A program made the translations under genes and the position numbers. Positions 18,377 to 28,012 of a stretch of 64,000 nt of DNA are shown here, piece by piece. Source of the DNA: Tenacibaculum finnmarkense genomovar ulcerans. Its GTDB lineage: Bacteria > Bacteroidota > Bacteroidia > Flavobacteriales > Flavobacteriaceae. Below the pieces are notes generated by a model. It did no database searches. It saw only the letters and a program-made list of their open reading frames with translations, and was not told the origin of the DNA. Position 1 is the first letter of the stretch, and the number at the start of each line of letters is the position of its first letter. The stretch is taken from the NCBI RefSeq assembly GCF_900239495.1, contig NZ_OENE01000015.1, positions 358,300 through 422,299 of the forward strand. Reading direction: 5' to 3'.

Positions 18377-20491
18377 TTATTTAACACCGTGCATTAATTT
18401 TTTTAACACCGGGTTTAACGAAAGTACTAGTAATCCTGCTACAAAAGGAACTATCGTAAATATTAAAAAGAAGGTAGATAAATCATAGGCTTCTGTTATT
18501 TTTTCTATACTTCCACCAAGTACTGCCGCTAGTTTATTACCAATAGCAATTGCAAGATACCACATACCAAACATTAATGCAATCATACGTGCTGGTACTA
18601 ATTTAGATACATACGACAACCCTACTGGCGACAAGCATAATTCACCTAAAGTGTGAAATAAATAGGCTAATATTAACCAAACCATACTTACTTTTACTCC
18701 TGCTTTTACTCCGTATGCTCCGTAAGCTAGTAAACCAAAACCAATAGCCATAATAATTAAACCTAAGGCATATTTACTTGCTGCTGAAGGATTGTATTTA
18801 CTTTCCCACCATTTAGAAAACATTGACGCAAAGGCAATAATAAAAAATGAGTTTAAAATACTAAACCATGAAACTGTTATTTCAATTTCACTATCGTTTA
18901 TTGATGCTACGGTTGCTTTTACAATACCGTTATCTTTATGTAATTCTTCAGCTCTTTCTTTTGCATGTTTTAATCTATCAGCATCTAAATATCCGAAGTT
19001 TTCTCCAAATTTATCTTTAGGAATCATTAAAATATTAGCGCCTACTTCTAATTTTACAGGCTCACCTATTGAGGTCGTTTTATCAACAACAACATCAGTA
19101 TCTGCTAATTTAGTACTTTCTGTTATTGCCTTATAAGCATACATCACGTTACCTTTTTCATCTTTTAAACTATTACCTTTTTTATCGGTTTTAACAGTTT
19201 TCACAGCTTTATAAACCACATCGTATGAGGTAGTGTCGTGATCTCTTTTAAGCATCCATCCTGCTACAGCCCAAACACCAGTAAAACAAATGATTAAAAC
19301 AATATTTGATCCTGGTATAATTTTAAAAGTACGCTTACCTAATAAGTATAATACGTAGGTAATAATACATAACGGAACAACTGTTAACAAGGTATTTAAA
19401 ACATTAAATAGCACTGCATAATTACCCGTTAACACTCTATTAACATTATCTCTTGCAAAAATTACTAATGATGACGCTCCTTGTTCAAAAGACATCCAAA
19501 AGAATACGGTAAAAAAAGCAAATATAATTACAGCAAACATTTGATCTCTTACCACGGTAGAGTATCTTAATATTCTTGAAATTACTAGGTATAAAAATAA
19601 TATTAATCCGAATATTGCCACAGCATATTGCCCTGATAACCCTGCTACTTCGAAAGGAAATAAATTAAGGTTTCCTATTTTGTCTAAAGGATCATTAAAC
19701 GCATACGCAACACCAATTACCGATGTAACAGCAATTAATATTTTATCAACTAAGGTATAAGGGTTTGGCTTTTCTTCTGTTTCAAGTACTGTTTCACTTT
19801 GCTTTTTAGCAGTTTCTTTTACAGTATTAACTTCCTTTTTTACTTTAGATGGCACATCTCCTATTGTTCCAAACAAAGGTTTTGCTAACCAAAATTGTAG
19901 TGTTCCTAAAAGCATAAAAATTCCTGCTAATCCGAAACCGTAAGCCCATCCTACTTTTTCGGCAACATAACCACAAAGCATCATTCCAAAAAAAGCTCCT
20001 GCATTTACTCCCATATAAAATATGGTGTAAGCGCCATCTTTCTTTTCTGGTAATTCTTTGTACATCTCAGAAATGATAGAACTAATATTTGGCTTAAAAA
20101 AACCAGTTCCTAATACTAGCAATCCTAAACCTAAATAAAGTGAAAATTCAGTTTCAAAAGCCATAGAAACGTGTCCTAGTGTCATAATTACAGATCCTAT
20201 TACAACTGCCCAACGATATCCTGTTAATCTATCGGCAATAACTCCACCTAAAATTGGTGTTAAATATAAAGACATCGCATAAGTACCAAATAAAGCTGCT
20301 GCGTTTTCAACCGACCACTCCCAACCTGGGTTAAAGCCGATAAGACTCATGGTTAAAAAGTTAATTAATAGCACTCGCATACCATAAAAAGAGAAACGCT
20401 CCCACATTTCGGTAAAAAACAGCACAAATAATCCTGCTGGATGTCCTAAGACAGTAGTATCAAAAAAACTTTGTTTTTTAGTATCACTCAT
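18377..20491 (-). CDS. POT/PTR-family proton-coupled peptide transporter with large soluble insert
   Basis: 704 residues, far above the usual 450-500. The family signature FFTEMWERFSFYGMR is at residues 25-39; GGVIADRLTGYR and NISSIISEMY follow. POT proteins import di- and tripeptides with protons. A hydrophilic insert of about 120 residues (about 416-538), rich in K, D and E, sits between late membrane helices, the place where animal PepT proteins have an extracellular domain. A shorter cytoplasmic-type charged loop is at about 210-245. Third gene of the leftward operon after the S9 peptidase and a shorter POT gene (17-base gap). Confidence 0.9.
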   Translation of the reverse strand: MSDTKKQSFFDTTVLGHPAGLFVLFFTEMWERFSFYGMRVLLINFLTMSLIGFNPGWEWSVENAAALFGTYAMSLYLTPILGGVIADRLTGYRWAVVIGSVIMTLGHVSMAFETEFSLYLGLGLLVLGTGFFKPNISSIISEMYKELPEKKDGAYTIFYMGVNAGAFFGMMLCGYVAEKVGWAYGFGLAGIFMLLGTLQFWLAKPLFGTIGDVPSKVKKEVNTVKETAKKQSETVLETEEKPNPYTLVDKILIAVTSVIGVAYAFNDPLDKIGNLNLFPFEVAGLSGQYAVAIFGLILFLYLVISRILRYSTVVRDQMFAVIIFAFFTVFFWMSFEQGASSLVIFARDNVNRVLTGNYAVLFNVLNTLLTVVPLCIITYVLYLLGKRTFKIIPGSNIVLIICFTGVWAVAGWMLKRDHDTTSYDVVYKAVKTVKTDKKGNSLKDEKGNVMYAYKAITESTKLADTDVVVDKTTSIGEPVKLEVGANILMIPKDKFGENFGYLDADRLKHAKERAEELHKDNGIVKATVASINDSEIEITVSWFSILNSFFIIAFASMFSKWWESKYNPSAASKYALGLIIMAIGFGLLAYGAYGVKAGVKVSMVWLILAYLFHTLGELCLSPVGLSYVSKLVPARMIALMFGMWYLAIAIGNKLAAVLGGSIEKITEAYDLSTFFLIFTIVPFVAGLLVLSLNPVLKKLMHGVK

Positions 20492-20508
20492 TATTATATA
20501 TTTTAATT

Positions 20509-21879
20509 TTAATTATTTACATTTAACTGAGCATCTTCTGCACCGTGAGTTAATCTTTTTAATGGTTTTAATATTAAAAGGATAAGGATTCCAAAAAGAG
20601 TACAGAAAACTGCAATTCCTGTAAATATTTGAAATTCTCCTGCTCCTTCAGACATTGAACCTACTAAACCTGCAACTTTATTTCCTAAACCTGTAGCGGC
20701 AAAATAAGCTCCCATCATAAATGAAGCATACTTTACAGGTGCTAATTTTGTAATAAATGATAAGGCTACTGGAGAGGCACATAGTTCACCAATGGTGTGA
20801 AATAAATAGGCTAACACTAACCAAATCATTGCTGATTTTTCAATTACTTGATCACCATTCATTACCACTTCGGTACTTGCTTTACTCATAAAGAAAAAAC
20901 CAAAAGCCATAATAATTACACCAATCGCCATTTTAAATAATGATGATGATTCTTTTCCTTTTTTACCCCATTTATACCAGAAACCACCAACAGCAGTACC
21001 AAATACAATGATAAAAAATGCGTTGATTGACTGAAAAGTTGCCGAAGGAACTTCATATCCTATAAATGACAACAATCTATCTGTTTTTTGTTCGGTATAT
21101 AAACTCATTAAACCTCCTGCTTGCTCAAAAGCTCCCCAGAAAACAATGATGATTAAAAATGATAAAAACATCACTAACATTCTATCTTTTTCAATAGCGG
21201 TTAATGGTTTTTTCATTAATTCTTTATTTGGCGAATCTTGTGTTCCCATAAAATCACCAACACCTTCTAAATGTTTAATTCCATACATGTAAACAACCTG
21301 TCCTAAAGCCATACCAATACCTGCCAATCCGAAACCAGCATGCCATCCGTAGGCTGCAGCAACAATACCAACTGCTAAAGCACCTATAAATGCTCCTAAA
21401 TTAATTCCGGTATAAAAAATATAAAAAGCTTTATCTCTTCTATCATCTCCTTTAGGATATAATCCCCCTACCATTGTTGAAATATTTGGTTTTAAAAAAC
21501 CAACACCCGTTACAATAAAAAATAAGCCTGTAAAAAACGCCCATTGTGCATCTACTGCTAAAATACCATGCCCAATACACAGTAATATTCCACCTAGCAT
21601 TACGGCTTTTTTCTGTCCTATATATTTATCGGCAATCCAACCACCAGGTATTGAGGTGATATAAGCAAGCATTGTATAAGTTCCATAAAAAGAAATTGTT
21701 TCGGCGTTTGACCAACCAAAACCAGATTGTGGATTTCCTAACAATATCGGTGCCGCTAAATACAATGTTAAAATTGCTCTCATACCATAATACGAAAAAC
21801 GCTCCCACATTTCCACGAAAAATAATACATATAAACCTTTAGGATGTCCTAAAAACTCATCTTGTTTTACAGTGTTCAT
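20509..21879 (-). CDS. POT/PTR-family proton-coupled peptide transporter
   Basis: 456 residues, about the usual POT length, with VEMWERFSYYGMR at 27-39, GGWIADKYIGQKK and NISTMVGGLY. It is clearly a paralogue of the 704-residue neighbour but lacks its long insert. The gene sits 12 bases after the dipeptidyl peptidase stop, so peptides released in the periplasm can be imported by the next protein made. Confidence 0.93.
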   Translation of the reverse strand: MNTVKQDEFLGHPKGLYVLFFVEMWERFSYYGMRAILTLYLAAPILLGNPQSGFGWSNAETISFYGTYTMLAYITSIPGGWIADKYIGQKKAVMLGGILLCIGHGILAVDAQWAFFTGLFFIVTGVGFLKPNISTMVGGLYPKGDDRRDKAFYIFYTGINLGAFIGALAVGIVAAAYGWHAGFGLAGIGMALGQVVYMYGIKHLEGVGDFMGTQDSPNKELMKKPLTAIEKDRMLVMFLSFLIIIVFWGAFEQAGGLMSLYTEQKTDRLLSFIGYEVPSATFQSINAFFIIVFGTAVGGFWYKWGKKGKESSSLFKMAIGVIIMAFGFFFMSKASTEVVMNGDQVIEKSAMIWLVLAYLFHTIGELCASPVALSFITKLAPVKYASFMMGAYFAATGLGNKVAGLVGSMSEGAGEFQIFTGIAVFCTLFGILILLILKPLKRLTHGAEDAQLNVNN

Positions 21880-21891
21880 ATTTTATTTATT

Positions 21892-24036
21892 TTATAAATT
21901 ATTTTTAATAAAGTTTGTCATTTTCGTGTATAAATGCAAACGAGTATTACCACCGTAAATTCCGTGATCTTTATCAGGATACATTCCCCATTCAAATTGC
22001 TTATTAGCTTGAATTAAAGCTTCCGCCATTCTGTATGCATTTTGAACGTGTACATTATCATCGCCTGTTCCATGGATTAATAAGTACTTTCCTTTTAATA
22101 ATTCTGGGTAATTTAAAGGAGAATTTGCATCATAACCTGTAGGATTTTCTTCAGGAGTACGCATGTAACGCTCGGTATAAATAGAATCGTAAAAACGCCA
22201 AGTAGTAACAGGTGCTACTGCGATTGCTGTTGAAAAAACATCATTTCCTTTTAAAATACAATTCGTACTCATGTGTCCACCGAATGACCAACCCCAAATA
22301 CCTACTCTTTTTTCGTCAACATACGGTAAATTAGCTAATTTTTTAGCGACTGCTATTTGGTCTTCCGTTTCGTATTTTACCAAGTTTAAATAGGTAACTT
22401 TTTTGAAATCTCTACCTTTAAAACCAGTTCCTCTACCATCAACGCAAACAACTATGTAACCGCTTTGTGCTAACATTTGATGCCAATAATCGTTTGAATT
22501 ATTCCAGCTATTTTTTACACTTTGAGAACCAGGTCCTGAATATTGATACATTAATACAGGATATTTTTTATTTGCATCAAAATTAGCAGGCTTAATCGTG
22601 TACATATTTAAGTCGTTTCCGTTTACATTAATGGTCGAAAACTCTTTTTTACTTAAATTATATGTTGAAACTATTTGCTTTAAAGCAGCGTTGTCTTTAA
22701 TTGTTTTTAATACTTTTCCTGCATCGTTTCTTAAAGAATAAACTCTTGGCGTAGTTGCATCCGAAAAAGTATTGATAAAATACTTCATGTTTTTACTAAA
22801 AGAAGCATTATTTGTTCCTGAAGGATTACTTAATATTTTTTTATTTTCACCCGATAAAGAAACACTATAAACACCTCTATTTATTGATCCATTTTCAACC
22901 GATTGGTAATAAATTGTTTTTTTATCAGCATTAAAACCATAGTAATTTGTTACCTCCCAATTTCCTTTAGTTACTTGGTTTATTAACTTCCCTTTTTTAT
23001 TATAATGATACATATGATTGTAACCATCTTTTTCACTAGACCAAATAAAGCTATTATCATCTAAAAAAGTTAAATCATCATTTACCGCTACATAAGCAGC
23101 ATCTTTTTCATTTAAAATTAATGAAGTATTGTAGGTTTTAGCATTGATAAAATACATTTTTAAATCATTCTGATGACGATTTAAAGTACGAACTGCTAAA
23201 ATATTATCGTCTTTTGTCCAGTTGATTCTTGGAATATATTCATAATCACCAAAAATCATTTTTGCTGTTCCGTTAGTACTTAGCGTATAAATATGTAAGG
23301 TTACTTTGGCGTTATCTTCCCCAGCTTTCGGGTATTTAAAAACGTGTTGCGTAGGATATTTCTCTTTTCCGTACACATCCATTGAAAATGTTTTAACAGC
23401 ACTTTCATCAAAACGTAAAAAAGCAAGATGATTACCATTCGCACTCCAATCGAAAGCTCTTACGAAAGCAAATTCTTCTTCGTAAACCCAATCGGTAATA
23501 CCGTTGATAATTTTATTTTTTTCACCATCGTTTGTAACCTGAACAAGCGTATTGTTTGAAAAATCTCTAATAAATAAATTGTTGTTTTTTGCATACGCTA
23601 CTCTTTTACTATCTGGCGAAAAAGTAGGACGTTGAATATCTTCTCCAATTAACTTCAATGTTTTTGAAGCAATATCATACATATAGAATGTTCCTAGAAA
23701 AGAATGACGAAAAATAGGCTTAAAATTAGTTCCTAAAATAAGTTTTGTTTCATCGCTATTAAAGCTATAAGAGTCAAATCTTTTTAAACCGTTTAAATTA
23801 GCACCGTTTACGATAGTTTCAACCTTTTCTAAAGTTTTGTAACTGTATTTATCTACGGTTGAATTTCCATTTTCAGTATTCAATAAGGAATAAAAATCAT
23901 CATTCATTGAATTTAATGAATTCATGTAATCAGCTCTAAACGTGCCTTTTCTCCATATATCTTCTAAGGAAATATCTTTTTTTTGCGCTTGCAATAATGT
24001 AGATAATCCTATAAAAAGTAGTAGTATTTTTTTCAT
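21892..24036 (-). CDS. S9 family dipeptidyl peptidase IV-like
   Basis: The start is taken at the ATG at 24036, giving 714 residues with a normal signal peptide (MKKILLLFIGLSTLLQAQ); the frame is open 37 codons further upstream, but that stretch does not look like a leader. A beta-propeller DPP IV N-domain (about 70-440) is followed by an alpha/beta hydrolase: nucleophile in GWSFGGHMS, acid in GTGDDNVH, His in DKDHGIYGG. The family removes N-terminal dipeptides, often after proline, from peptides in the periplasm. First gene of an operon with two POT transporters, which suits a peptide-feeding pathway. Confidence 0.93.
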   Translation of the reverse strand: MKKILLLFIGLSTLLQAQKKDISLEDIWRKGTFRADYMNSLNSMNDDFYSLLNTENGNSTVDKYSYKTLEKVETIVNGANLNGLKRFDSYSFNSDETKLILGTNFKPIFRHSFLGTFYMYDIASKTLKLIGEDIQRPTFSPDSKRVAYAKNNNLFIRDFSNNTLVQVTNDGEKNKIINGITDWVYEEEFAFVRAFDWSANGNHLAFLRFDESAVKTFSMDVYGKEKYPTQHVFKYPKAGEDNAKVTLHIYTLSTNGTAKMIFGDYEYIPRINWTKDDNILAVRTLNRHQNDLKMYFINAKTYNTSLILNEKDAAYVAVNDDLTFLDDNSFIWSSEKDGYNHMYHYNKKGKLINQVTKGNWEVTNYYGFNADKKTIYYQSVENGSINRGVYSVSLSGENKKILSNPSGTNNASFSKNMKYFINTFSDATTPRVYSLRNDAGKVLKTIKDNAALKQIVSTYNLSKKEFSTINVNGNDLNMYTIKPANFDANKKYPVLMYQYSGPGSQSVKNSWNNSNDYWHQMLAQSGYIVVCVDGRGTGFKGRDFKKVTYLNLVKYETEDQIAVAKKLANLPYVDEKRVGIWGWSFGGHMSTNCILKGNDVFSTAIAVAPVTTWRFYDSIYTERYMRTPEENPTGYDANSPLNYPELLKGKYLLIHGTGDDNVHVQNAYRMAEALIQANKQFEWGMYPDKDHGIYGGNTRLHLYTKMTNFIKNNL

Positions 24037-24148
24037 GTTAGATTGTTGTTTATCTGAAAAGTTTGCCAAGTTTACGGAAAAATCAGCGAAAAACGTGTCA
24101 AAAAAATCATAAATACTAAATAAGCAGCCTATTTTAATAGGATTCATT

Positions 24149-24156
24149 TATCTTTG
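24149..24156 (+). promoter_or_regulatory. -7 element (TATCTTTG) of mvaA
   Basis: TATCTTTG 16 bases before the first ATG; implies a leader of only about 10 nt. Confidence 0.6.
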
Positions 24157-24172
24157 AAGCACCTAAAATTAA

Positions 24173-25450
24173 ATGAGAATGTCTAAAATTATTGCTGGAT
24201 TTTCTAAACTTACCAAAGAAGAAAAAATAGCTTGGTTAACAGAAAATTATTTTTCTAACCAACCTGAAATTACACAAACATTAAAACAATATTGGAATGT
24301 AGATCAAAAGCTACAACAACTACATGACGATTTTATAGAAAACACCATTTCTAACTTTTATATGCCCTACGGAATTGCGCCAAATTTCATCATCAATGGG
24401 CAAGATTATGTAATTCCGATGGTCGTTGAAGAAAGTTCTGTTGTTGCGGCGGCATCGTTAGTTGCAAAATATTGGAGTACTCGTGGTGGTTTTAAAACCC
24501 AGGTTATTTCTACCACAAAAATCGGGCAGGTACATTTTATGTATCAAGGCGATAAAAAAGCGTTGACAACTTATTTTGAGCAACAAAAACAAGCTTTATA
24601 TAGCGCAACGGCTTCGATCACCAAAAACATGGAAAAGCGTGGTGGCGGTATTTTAGATATTCAATTGATTGATAAAACCGATAAACTTGCTAATTACTAC
24701 CAACTTCATGTCGCTTTTGAAACAAAAGATAGCATGGGTGCAAACTTTATCAATTCTTGTTTGGAAGCTATTGCAAAAACTTTTCAAAAAGATGATATAG
24801 AAATTGTAATGAGTATTTTATCGAATTATGTTCCACAGTGTTTGGTTCGAGCTGAAGTTTCTTGTAAAATTGAAGATTTAGGCGGAGAAAACCCTCAGAA
24901 ATTTGCTCAAAAATTTGAACAAGCTGTTAAAATTGCTGAAATAGAACCTTACAGAGCCGTTACGCATAATAAAGGAATTATGAATGGTATCGATTCGGTG
25001 GTTTTAGCCACAGGAAACGATTTTAGAGCTATTGAAGCGGGCGCACATGCCTATGCTTCAAAAGATGGACAATACCGAAGTTTAACACATTGCGAAACTA
25101 AAAACGGAATCTTTAAATTTTGGATTGAAATTCCGCTTGCTCTTGGAACTGTTGGCGGTTTAACGGGCTTGCATCCGATGGCAAAATTATCGTTAGATAT
25201 GATGCAAAAACCTTCAGCAAAACAATTAATGGAAATTGTTGCAACTGCAGGATTAGCTCAAAATTTTGCCGCTTTACGTGCTTTAACAACCAAAGGAATT
25301 CAGCACGGACACATGAAAATGCACTTGCAGAATATTTTAAATCAGTTAGAAGCAACATCCGAAGAAAAAGAAATTGTTAGCACTTATTTTGATAACAAAA
25401 CTGTTTCTCATAGCGCGGTAGTTGCTAAAGTTAACGAATTAAGAAACTAA
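24173..25450 (+). CDS. mvaA: Hydroxymethylglutaryl-CoA reductase, class II
   Basis: 425 residues. Class II HMG-CoA reductase motifs: catalytic Glu in VEESSVVAAAS, DSMGANF (family DAMGxN), Lys in HNKGIMNG, Asp in ATGNDFRA, PLALGTVGG, and His in QHGHMKMH. This class is often named degradative, but the next gene is a GHMP kinase and the genome carries further mevalonate genes (36.9-39.3 kb), so a biosynthetic role (HMG-CoA to mevalonate) is much more likely. Two in-frame ATGs are 6 bases apart (24173, 24179). Confidence 0.95.
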   Translation: MRMSKIIAGFSKLTKEEKIAWLTENYFSNQPEITQTLKQYWNVDQKLQQLHDDFIENTISNFYMPYGIAPNFIINGQDYVIPMVVEESSVVAAASLVAKYWSTRGGFKTQVISTTKIGQVHFMYQGDKKALTTYFEQQKQALYSATASITKNMEKRGGGILDIQLIDKTDKLANYYQLHVAFETKDSMGANFINSCLEAIAKTFQKDDIEIVMSILSNYVPQCLVRAEVSCKIEDLGGENPQKFAQKFEQAVKIAEIEPYRAVTHNKGIMNGIDSVVLATGNDFRAIEAGAHAYASKDGQYRSLTHCETKNGIFKFWIEIPLALGTVGGLTGLHPMAKLSLDMMQKPSAKQLMEIVATAGLAQNFAALRALTTKGIQHGHMKMHLQNILNQLEATSEEKEIVSTYFDNKTVSHSAVVAKVNELRN

Positions 25451-25454
25451 AATT

Positions 25455-26384
25455 TTGGATACATTTTACAGCAACGGAAAATTATTATTAACAGGTGAAT
25501 ATCTTGTTTTAGACGGCGCAACATCGTTGGCTGTTCCTACTAAATTTGGGCAAGATTTAACCGTTGAACCCATTAAAGAACCACAGCTTATTTGGGGAAG
25601 TTTTACCAATACTGGCGAATGCTGGTTTGAAGCTACTTTCGATTTGCCAAAATTACGACTAACCTCTGCCACTTTTCATTCTGATAAACAAGGAAGTGCC
25701 GAATTTATTGCCGAAACTTTATCAGATATTTTACAAGAAGCTAAAAAATTAAATCCTGATTTTCTAAGCGATAAAAACGGTTATCTTGTAAAAACAAACT
25801 TAACTTTTCCTCAAAATTGGGGATTAGGAAGTTCATCAACGTTGATAAATAATATAGCAACTTGGGCAAAAGTAAATCCGTTTATTTTGTTGCAAAATGC
25901 CTTTTCAGGAAGTGGTTATGATATTGCTTGTGCAAGTAATAATACACCGATTTTATATCAATTATTAGCAAAAAAACCTGTTGTATCAAAAGTGGAATTC
26001 AATCCTCGTTTTGCAGATGAATTATTTTTTATCTATTTAAATCAAAAACAAAATAGCCGAGAAGGAATTGCACAATATAAAGAACACAGAGAAAGTGCTA
26101 AAAAATTAATTCCTGAAATAAACGATTTAACAGAAGCATTTTTAAAGGCAGATTCTACTAAAAACATCAATAAAATAATCGTTGAACACGAACAAATAAT
26201 CAGTTCAATTATTAAACAAACACCTGTAAAAAAACGACTTTTCCCAGATTATTTTGGCGAAATAAAAAGCTTAGGTGCTTGGGGTGGCGATTTTGTTTTA
26301 GCTACAGGAAATGAAAACACAGTAAATTATTTCGAAGATAAAGGATATGATACAATTGTTCCTTATCAAAAAATGGTTTTATAA
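25455..26384 (+). CDS. GYDIA-family GHMP kinase
   Basis: 309 residues from a TTG start 4 bases after the mvaA stop; there is no in-frame ATG near and the N-terminus (FYSNGKLLLTGEYLVLDGA) is typical. The ATP loop is LGSSSTLINN and the family name motif SGYDIACA is at about residue 153. GHMP kinases phosphorylate small alcohols or phosphates. Coupling with HMG-CoA reductase suggests a mevalonate-pathway step, and with a separate mevalonate kinase at 38.4 kb the open slot is phosphomevalonate kinase; this is inference. Confidence 0.9.
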   Translation: MDTFYSNGKLLLTGEYLVLDGATSLAVPTKFGQDLTVEPIKEPQLIWGSFTNTGECWFEATFDLPKLRLTSATFHSDKQGSAEFIAETLSDILQEAKKLNPDFLSDKNGYLVKTNLTFPQNWGLGSSSTLINNIATWAKVNPFILLQNAFSGSGYDIACASNNTPILYQLLAKKPVVSKVEFNPRFADELFFIYLNQKQNSREGIAQYKEHRESAKKLIPEINDLTEAFLKADSTKNINKIIVEHEQIISSIIKQTPVKKRLFPDYFGEIKSLGAWGGDFVLATGNENTVNYFEDKGYDTIVPYQKMVL

Positions 26385-26432
26385 TAGTTTTCAGAAAAAT
26401 ATCAAAATTATTCAAACGGATAAAAATAAATA

Positions 26433-27653
26433 ATGAAAAAAGTAATTATTATAGGTGGCGGTGCTGCAGGACATTTTACAGCAATTAATGCAAAAGAACA
26501 AAATCCTGATTTAGATATTACCATTCTTGAAAAAGGAAAAGAGGTTTTACAAAAAGTAAAAATTTCTGGTGGCGGACGCTGTAATGTTACACACGCTTGT
26601 TTTGAACCCAAAGAATTAGTAAAATTTTATCCAAGAGGAGAAAAAGAACTTTTAGGTCCTTTTCATCAATTTATGACAGGCGATACTTTTCAGTGGTTTG
26701 ACGACAGAGGCGTTCCGTTGAAAATTGAAGATGATAACAGAGTTTTTCCTGAAGAAAATACTTCGCAAGCAATTATTGATTGTTTTCAAAATTCTATTGA
26801 TAAATTAGGAATTAAAGTCTTAAAAAATCACGGTGTAAATTCTGTTGAAAAACAAACCGAACAAGAGGGTGGAAAATGGCTGATAAACACAAAAGAACAA
26901 CAATTTGAAGCCGATTATTTAGTAATTGCGGCTGGTAGTTCTAAAAAAGTTTGGGATTTATGTAAAACTTTAGAGCATACAGTTGTTGAACCTGTGCCTT
27001 CATTATTTACTTTTAATATCAAAGATAAAAGAATTATAGATTTAGGCGGAATATCTGTTCCAAATGCTGATGTAAAATTAGTAGGAACAAATTTAGAAAA
27101 CTCAGGACCTTTATTAATTACACATTGGGGATTAAGTGGTCCTGCAATTTTAAAACTATCAGCTTTTGGAGCACGTATTTTAGCTGATAAAAATTATCAA
27201 TATAATGTTTTAGTAAATTGGTTAGGACAAGATTTTGAGGATGTTTTAGACGAATTATCTGCTTTAAAAAGTTCTCAAGCAAGAAAACAAATACATTTAA
27301 AATCGCCATTTGCTGATATACCTCGTCGTTTATGGGAACGTTTTGTAAGCGCATCCGAAGTAAAAACAACCCAAAACTGGGGAGATTTAAGCAATAAGCA
27401 GTTAGAGAATTTAGCAACGCAATTAACAAAAGGATTGTTTAACGCCAACGGGCGAACCACTTTTAAAGATGAATTTGTAACTGCTGGAGGCGTTGATTTG
27501 AAAGAAATTAACTTTAAACGTTTTGAAAGTAAACTACATAAAAACTTATTTATGGTTGGTGAAGTTTTAAATATTGATGCTGTTACTGGCGGATTTAATT
27601 TTCAAAATGCGTGGACAGGTGCTTATATTTGTGCCAAAAGTATTGCGGAATAA
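26433..27653 (+). CDS. BaiN/HI0933-type NAD(P)/FAD-dependent oxidoreductase
   Basis: 406 residues. The FAD-binding fold opens with IIIGGGAAGHFTAINA; KISGGGRCNVTHA and the C-terminal TAGGVDLKEIN...GEVLNIDAVTGGFNFQNAWTGA-type stretch (about 350-395) are the family marks. Members are flavoproteins of uncertain physiological substrate. It follows the GYDIA kinase by 48 bases and may be co-transcribed with it. A long dispersed repeat begins 3 bases after the stop. Confidence 0.92.
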   Translation: MKKVIIIGGGAAGHFTAINAKEQNPDLDITILEKGKEVLQKVKISGGGRCNVTHACFEPKELVKFYPRGEKELLGPFHQFMTGDTFQWFDDRGVPLKIEDDNRVFPEENTSQAIIDCFQNSIDKLGIKVLKNHGVNSVEKQTEQEGGKWLINTKEQQFEADYLVIAAGSSKKVWDLCKTLEHTVVEPVPSLFTFNIKDKRIIDLGGISVPNADVKLVGTNLENSGPLLITHWGLSGPAILKLSAFGARILADKNYQYNVLVNWLGQDFEDVLDELSALKSSQARKQIHLKSPFADIPRRLWERFVSASEVKTTQNWGDLSNKQLENLATQLTKGLFNANGRTTFKDEFVTAGGVDLKEINFKRFESKLHKNLFMVGEVLNIDAVTGGFNFQNAWTGAYICAKSIAE

Positions 27654-27655
27654 TT

Positions 27656-27932
27656 AGAGCCTGTTTAAAAATTAAATAAACTGTCAGTTCGAGTTATTTT
27701 TTCCTTCAAAAAAATTGTATCGAGAACTTTTTTAGTATAAAATTTATCAACATATAAAAATCCAAATTCTCGATACAATTTTAATTCTTTTTAGTCATTA
27801 AAATCACTCGAATTGACAGGAGTCATCAAAAAAAGGCTAATAACTGTGGCAAATTAGGATGCGATGCTGAAATAAATTCAGTTTGACGTTTATCTCTTTT
27901 GAAAAACACTTTTTTAAAACTTAAACAAGCTA
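27656..27932 (-). repeat. Long dispersed intergenic repeat, copy 2
   Basis: Reverse orientation compared with the 44.6-kb copy. It starts AGAGCCTGTTTAAAAATT and ends TTAAACAAGCTAT; inside are CTGTCAGTTCGAGT, TTGTATCGAGAAC, TCTCGATACAATTTTAATT, AAATCACTCGAATTGACAG and the GATGCGATGCTGA block. The ends and the two GTCAGTTCGAGT/ACTCGAATTGACA blocks are inverted repeats. It occupies most of the 359-base gap before the shared terminator. Confidence 0.85.
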
Positions 27933-27941
27933 TAAAACAAT

Positions 27942-27977
27942 AAAAAAGCCTTTTTCAAATTTGAAAAAGGCTTTTTT
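27942..27977. terminator. Bidirectional terminator between BaiN-like gene and KTSC gene
   Basis: 18-bp perfect inverted repeat AAAAAAGCCTTTTTCAAA with complement, with T runs on both strands. Confidence 0.85.
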
Positions 27978-28012
27978 TATATAAATTAACAACGAAGTGT
28001 TAAAGCAAATTT

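Noticed and set aside
24037..24147. 37-residue extension before the S9 peptidase signal peptide
   Set aside because: It would hide a normal signal peptide that starts at ATG 24036.
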